A DNA stretch of 7,941 nucleotides from assembly GCA_031401035.1 (NCBI GenBank), contig JANNRA010000221.1, forward strand, positions 1-7,941, given 5' to 3'. The number at the start of each line of letters is the position of its first letter. The first letter of the stretch is position 1. This document shows positions 4,734 through 7,941 of this stretch, one piece after another. Made by a program: the position numbers and the translations under genes. The stretch comes from JANNRA01 sp031401035 (lineage in GTDB: Bacteria > Desulfobacterota > Binatia > HRBIN30 > CADEER01). Below the pieces are notes generated by a model. That model had not been told where the DNA came from and did not search any database. It worked only from the letters and a program-made list of their open reading frames with translations.

Positions 4734-6206
4734 ATGGACACGGTACGCATAGGATTCGTTGTCGGCTCGTTGTTATTCTTGGCCGCCACCGGGTCGGCAG
4801 CCTGCCCCGGCGACTGCAACGGAGACGGGGCGGTCACGGTCAACGAACTGGTGCTCGGCGTGAACATCGCTTTCGGCAGTGCGGCGGTCACGCAGTGCGC
4901 ATCGCTCGACGCCAGCGGCGATGGCACCGTGACCGTCAGCGAACTGATCGGGGCGGTGAACAGCGCGCTGGGCGGCTGCGGCGGCGGCAGCTTTGCGGGC
5001 CGCTATTCCGGACGGGTCACCTTCGACGCGACACACTCCGGCCTGATCGACCTGACCGCCGAGCGGAGCGGACAGATGCTCGGCACGCTGATGGTTTCCG
5101 ACGCATCGAGCCGCCGCGCCGTCGGCGGCGTGGCCGGTCTCAGCTTCGTGTTTCCGGTCGGCGGCGTCTCGGTGGCGCTGACCGGCAGCCTGCTCGATCC
5201 GAATACCGGCGGCTTCGAGGCCACCGGAAGCTTCGTCGATGGCGCCGGGCAGACGGTGCCGGTGGTCATCAGCGGCACCCTGCCCGGTCCGACCGGCAGC
5301 ACCAACGTCAACGTGTACGTCGGCAACGACCCGCCCTTCAGTGCGACGCTCGAGGCAGGTGCGCTCGCCACGCCGACCGCAACACCGCGCCCGACGCCAC
5401 CGCCGGGCAACGGGCCGCGTATCGTCTATGCGGGTGGGATTCCGGCGCACATCCACGTCATCAACATCGATGGCTCGGGCGATACCCAGATCACCACCTC
5501 GGCTGGCACCGACGCCAATCCGGCCTGGAGCCCGGACGGCAGCCGGATCGCGTTTTCGACGCCGGACAGCGAGAACAGCCATGTCGGCATCGCGACCGTC
5601 AACGCCGACGGCAGCGACCTGCGCCTGCTGTCCAGTGAGCAGACGTTCCTGGACCTGCACCCGGCCTGGAGCCCGGACGGGAATCAGATCGCCTTCACCG
5701 CCGGCGGCGGCGATGCGATCGAGGTCATGAACGCGGACGGTTCGGACCGCCGCCGGCTGGTGACCAAGAGCGGCGGCGAGAGGTACAGTCATTTGTCGTG
5801 GAGTCCGGACGGCACCCGCATCGCCGTCCAGTCGACGCGCCCACGCGAGCTCGGCCACGCGCGCGAAGAGATCTGGGTGATGAACGCGGACGGCACGAAT
5901 TTCGTCCGCCTGACGACCAACGACGTGGAGGACAGCCACCCGGACTGGACCCCGAACGGCCAGACAATTGTCTTTGGGCGGGCCGGGGTGGCCGGCGGCG
6001 TGTACCGCATCAACCCCGACGGGTCGGGCGAGACGCGGCTGCTCTTCGATCCGTTCGCGCTCGGCGTCGCCAGTCCGAACTGGAGCCACGACGGGCAACA
6101 GCTCGCCTACCAGTCGCTGTTCGGCCTGAAGATCACGAACGCCAACGGGGCCAACGCGGCGACGGTGCCGAACACCAACTTCGTCACCGATTTCGATCTG
6201 CGGTGA
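4734..6206 (+). CDS. Secreted EF-hand/dockerin-like protein with PD40 (TolB-type) beta-propeller
   Basis: A 490-residue exported protein. Residues 1-23 form a signal peptide (hydrophobic IGFVVGSLLFLAATGSAA). Residues 24-82 are a cysteine-bracketed, dockerin-like domain (C24, C28, C55, C82) with two calcium loops. In loop one D27, N29, D31 and E38 stand at EF-hand positions 1, 3, 5 and 12; in loop two D59, S61, D63 and E70 do. Residues 88-208 are beta-rich and Gly/Ser/Val-rich (GRYSGRVTFDA... GQTVPVVISGTL), possibly a small beta-barrel. A Pro/Thr linker follows (212-224). The C-terminal half holds five PD40-type blades marked by W-S-P-D-G or variants at about 265, 312, 357, 405 and 450. Such propellers bind proteins or ligands; no Tol-Pal neighbours are present, so this is not TolB itself. 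GGAGG lies five bases upstream of the ATG. Role unknown; probably extracellular or periplasmic, calcium-stabilised binding. Confidence 0.88.
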   Translation: MDTVRIGFVVGSLLFLAATGSAACPGDCNGDGAVTVNELVLGVNIAFGSAAVTQCASLDASGDGTVTVSELIGAVNSALGGCGGGSFAGRYSGRVTFDATHSGLIDLTAERSGQMLGTLMVSDASSRRAVGGVAGLSFVFPVGGVSVALTGSLLDPNTGGFEATGSFVDGAGQTVPVVISGTLPGPTGSTNVNVYVGNDPPFSATLEAGALATPTATPRPTPPPGNGPRIVYAGGIPAHIHVINIDGSGDTQITTSAGTDANPAWSPDGSRIAFSTPDSENSHVGIATVNADGSDLRLLSSEQTFLDLHPAWSPDGNQIAFTAGGGDAIEVMNADGSDRRRLVTKSGGERYSHLSWSPDGTRIAVQSTRPRELGHAREEIWVMNADGTNFVRLTTNDVEDSHPDWTPNGQTIVFGRAGVAGGVYRINPDGSGETRLLFDPFALGVASPNWSHDGQQLAYQSLFGLKITNANGANAATVPNTNFVTDFDLR

Positions 6207-6249
6207 GGCCGCCGCGCAGTGGCCGCCGGTAGACGCACACCGCGGCGTC

Positions 6250-6972
6250 CTACGCGGGCGTCGCCCCGTCCCCGCCCTGGCCGGACGGCTCGAAGCGGTA
6301 GCCGACGCCACGCACCGTGAGGAAGTAGCGCGGCCGGTCGGGATCGGGTTCGAACTTGGCGCGCAGGCGGCCGACGAAGTTGTCGATCGTGCGGTGCGTC
6401 AGGTAGTCGGTGCGCCACACCTCGCCGAGCAGCGTCTCGCGCGTCAGGGCGCGCTCGGGATTGCGCAGAAAGTAGGCCAGCAGGGCGAACTCGCGCGCCG
6501 TCATCGCCACCGCCGCGCCGGCGCGCGTCGCCTGGTGGCGGTCGAGATCGACGCGCACGTCGCCGAACTCGCGCAGCGACTGCCCGGCGGCCTGCAGGCG
6601 GTGGCGGCGCAGCGCGGCGTTGATGCGGGCGCGCAGCTCCTCGAGGTTGAACGGCTTCGAGATGTAGTCGTCGGCGCCGAGTTGCAGGCCGAGCACCTTG
6701 TCGCCCTCCTCGCCGCGGGCGGTGAGGATCAGCACCGGCAGGTCGGGATCGACGGCGCGCAGGCGGCGCAGCACTTCGAGGCCGTGCATGCCCGGCAGCA
6801 TGATGTCGAGCAACACCAGGTCGGGCGGATCGTCGACCGCCAGGCGACAGCCCGCCTCGCCGTCGGCCGCCGTCACCACCTCGTAGCCCTCGAGCGACAG
6901 GCTGAGCCGCAGGCCGGCGGCGATCGCCGCGTCGTCCTCGATCAGCAGTACGCGTTCAGAGGCCATGGACAT
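6250..6972 (-). CDS. OmpR/PhoB-family response regulator
   Basis: A 240-residue DNA-binding transcription regulator controlled by phosphorylation from the adjoining histidine kinase. The receiver domain spans about residues 6-122. It has the acidic pair D13-D14, the phospho-acceptor D56 in DLVLLDIMLPG, T84 in LTA and K106 in SKPF. The C-terminal winged helix-turn-helix is at about 137-232 (VAMTAREFALLAYFLRNPERALTRETLLGEVW ... THRTIDNFVGRLRAKFE ... FLTVRGVGYRFE), with THRTIDNFVGRLR as the likely recognition helix. The start codon shares its A with the kinase stop (TGATG on the minus strand), pointing to translational coupling; a second ATG two codons later is also possible. Its 3' end is convergent with the secreted propeller gene, 43 bases apart. 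Regulated genes cannot be told from the window. Confidence 0.95.
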   Translation of the reverse strand: MSMASERVLLIEDDAAIAAGLRLSLSLEGYEVVTAADGEAGCRLAVDDPPDLVLLDIMLPGMHGLEVLRRLRAVDPDLPVLILTARGEEGDKVLGLQLGADDYISKPFNLEELRARINAALRRHRLQAAGQSLREFGDVRVDLDRHQATRAGAAVAMTAREFALLAYFLRNPERALTRETLLGEVWRTDYLTHRTIDNFVGRLRAKFEPDPDRPRYFLTVRGVGYRFEPSGQGGDGATPA

Positions 6973-7941
6973 CAGTAGGCGGCCGGGATGCGCAGACTGA
7001 AGGCGGCGCCGCCCTCGGGGCGGTTGCGGACGACGACCTGACCGCCGTGCGCCTGCACGACATGACGGACGATGGCCAGGCCGAGCCCGCTGCCCTCCTG
7101 CTTGCGGTCGAGGCGGTCGTCGATGCGGTAGAAGCGCTCGAAGATGCGGCGCCGCTCACGCCTCGGGATACCCGGGCCGCGGTCGGCGACGGTAAGCTCG
7201 ACGTGGCCGTTCGCGGCCCGACAGGTGAGCTCGATGGCGGGCGCGTCGCCGCCGTACTTGGCGGCGTTCTGCAACAGGTTGAGCAACGCCTGGCTGAGCA
7301 TGTCGCGGTCGGCGAGAATGGTCGGCAACTGCTTCGGCACATCGGTGGCGAGCGCGACATGGCGCTGCAGGCGGATCGGCTCGAAGGCGCGCAGGGCGGC
7401 GTCGACGACGGCGCCGACCGACTCCGGCTGGCGATGGTACACCAACGACCCCGCCTCCATGCGACCGAGGTCGAGCAGGCGGTCGATCAGCGTGCCGAGG
7501 CGGGCGCTCTCGTGGTCGAGCATCTGCAGGCACTGCCGGCGCTGCTCGTCGGTGAGCGGCCGCGGCCCGAGCAGAGTCTGCGAGAACAGCCGGATACTGG
7601 TCAGCGGCGTCTTGAACTCGTGCGAGACCTTGGAGAGGAAGTCGAGCTGTAACTGCGACAGGTCGGCGGTGCGCTTGAACGACAGCATCAGCCACACCGC
7701 CCCGACCAGGACGGCAACGCAGAAGGCGAGGATGAGGACGCCGAAGGTGATGTCGACGGTCTCGCGCTGGAAGACCAGCACCAGGATGCCGACCACCACC
7801 AGCGCCACCACCGGCACCAGCACGAAGGCCTCGGCTTTCTCGGCTGCGGAAAGCTTGGCATAGCGCTGGATCAATGTCGGCGCGATCTGCGGAGCATCGA
7901 ACGAAGCCAGCGCGCGGATGGCATCGCGGCGCACGGCGGGT
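6972..7941 (-). CDS. Sensor histidine kinase, N-terminus cut by window edge
   Basis: The membrane sensor kinase of the two-component pair. The visible 320+ residues remain open to the right edge, so the gene is partial. Counting from the first possible in-window start (GTG at 7934), there are: a helical segment VRRDAIRALASFDAPQIAPTLIQRYAKLSAAEKAE (1-35) resembling one HEAT-type repeat; two membrane helices (about 37-56 and 62-84) with a very short loop; the HisKA domain with phospho-acceptor H105 in SHEFKTPL; and the ATPase domain with N-box N223 (LLNLLQNAAKYG), G1 DRGPGIP (251-257), F-box RIFERFYR and G2 GSGLGLAIV (281-289). All catalytic motifs are intact. The in-window GTG is probably not the true start, because a repeat-like pattern continues through it (..PAVRRDAIRAL). 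The near absence of a periplasmic loop suggests sensing at the membrane or through the unseen N-terminus. Confidence 0.93.
   Translation of the reverse strand, partial: PAVRRDAIRALASFDAPQIAPTLIQRYAKLSAAEKAEAFVLVPVVALVVVGILVLVFQRETVDITFGVLILAFCVAVLVGAVWLMLSFKRTADLSQLQLDFLSKVSHEFKTPLTSIRLFSQTLLGPRPLTDEQRRQCLQMLDHESARLGTLIDRLLDLGRMEAGSLVYHRQPESVGAVVDAALRAFEPIRLQRHVALATDVPKQLPTILADRDMLSQALLNLLQNAAKYGGDAPAIELTCRAANGHVELTVADRGPGIPRRERRRIFERFYRIDDRLDRKQEGSGLGLAIVRHVVQAHGGQVVVRNRPEGGAAFSLRIPAAY

Noticed and set aside
5963..5972. Palindrome GACAATTGTC inside the propeller gene
   Set aside because: It lies within a well-supported coding region and is explained by the codons; no regulatory context.
6207..6249. 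Possible bidirectional terminator between the convergent propeller and response regulator genes
   Set aside because: Only weak pairings such as GACGC/GCGTC are visible, without a T-run on either strand. Too weak to call.
4773..6311. Long minus-strand open frame (512 codons) opposite the secreted propeller gene
   Set aside because: Its product is a low-complexity Arg/Ala/Val/Gly sequence without domain features. The plus strand has a signal peptide, EF-hand loops and repeated WSPDG blades, so the minus frame is a GC-rich shadow.

Overview
The window is GC-rich bacterial DNA, with genes packed on both strands and no rRNA, tRNA, CRISPR array or transposase visible. The host genes use strongly GC-biased codons. 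A secreted protein carries a cysteine-bracketed, dockerin-like EF-hand domain (CPGDCNGDG...VTVNEL), a style I associate with Binatota, Myxococcota or other 'deltaproteobacterial' environmental genomes. With the glutathione-dependent formaldehyde dehydrogenase this makes a Binatota-like or deltaproteobacterial soil or sediment organism plausible, but that placement is inference.

Layout. (1) 90-2078, plus strand: a compact run of three genes. These are class III alcohol dehydrogenase / S-(hydroxymethyl)glutathione dehydrogenase (frmA), an exported single-domain cupin, and an EthD-family small protein. (2) 2079-2416: no convincing gene, but two inverted repeats. (3) About 2370-4590: a stretch of small, mostly unknown ORFs, visibly less GC-rich than their surroundings and all on the plus strand. 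They are separated by about 47-62 bp imperfect palindromes with the layout of integron attC recombination sites: outer boxes close to RYYYAAC / GTTRRRY, a hairpin stem and unpaired bases on one arm. I read this as four gene cassettes: a membrane protein, a second membrane protein, an exported Cys-containing protein, and a BrnT-type toxin with its antitoxin. No integrase gene is in the window, so it is either the far part of a chromosomal integron or an integrase-less attC cluster. (4) 4734-6206, plus strand: a secreted EF-hand, beta-domain and PD40/TolB-type beta-propeller protein. (5) 6250-7941, minus strand: an OmpR/PhoB-family response regulator, translationally coupled (TGATG) to the sensor histidine kinase upstream of it. 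The kinase runs off the right edge, and its visible N-terminus looks like a HEAT-type helical repeat.

How the genes fit together: the first block looks like formaldehyde or aldehyde detoxification plus two small accessory proteins of unknown substrate. The cassette block is accessory DNA, probably kept or moved by site-specific recombination, with a toxin-antitoxin module that could stabilise it. The last block is a standard two-component signalling pair of unknown stimulus, convergent with the secreted propeller gene. The most interesting element is the attC-like cassette array. One consequence is that the antitoxin's C-terminal tail is encoded by an attC site.
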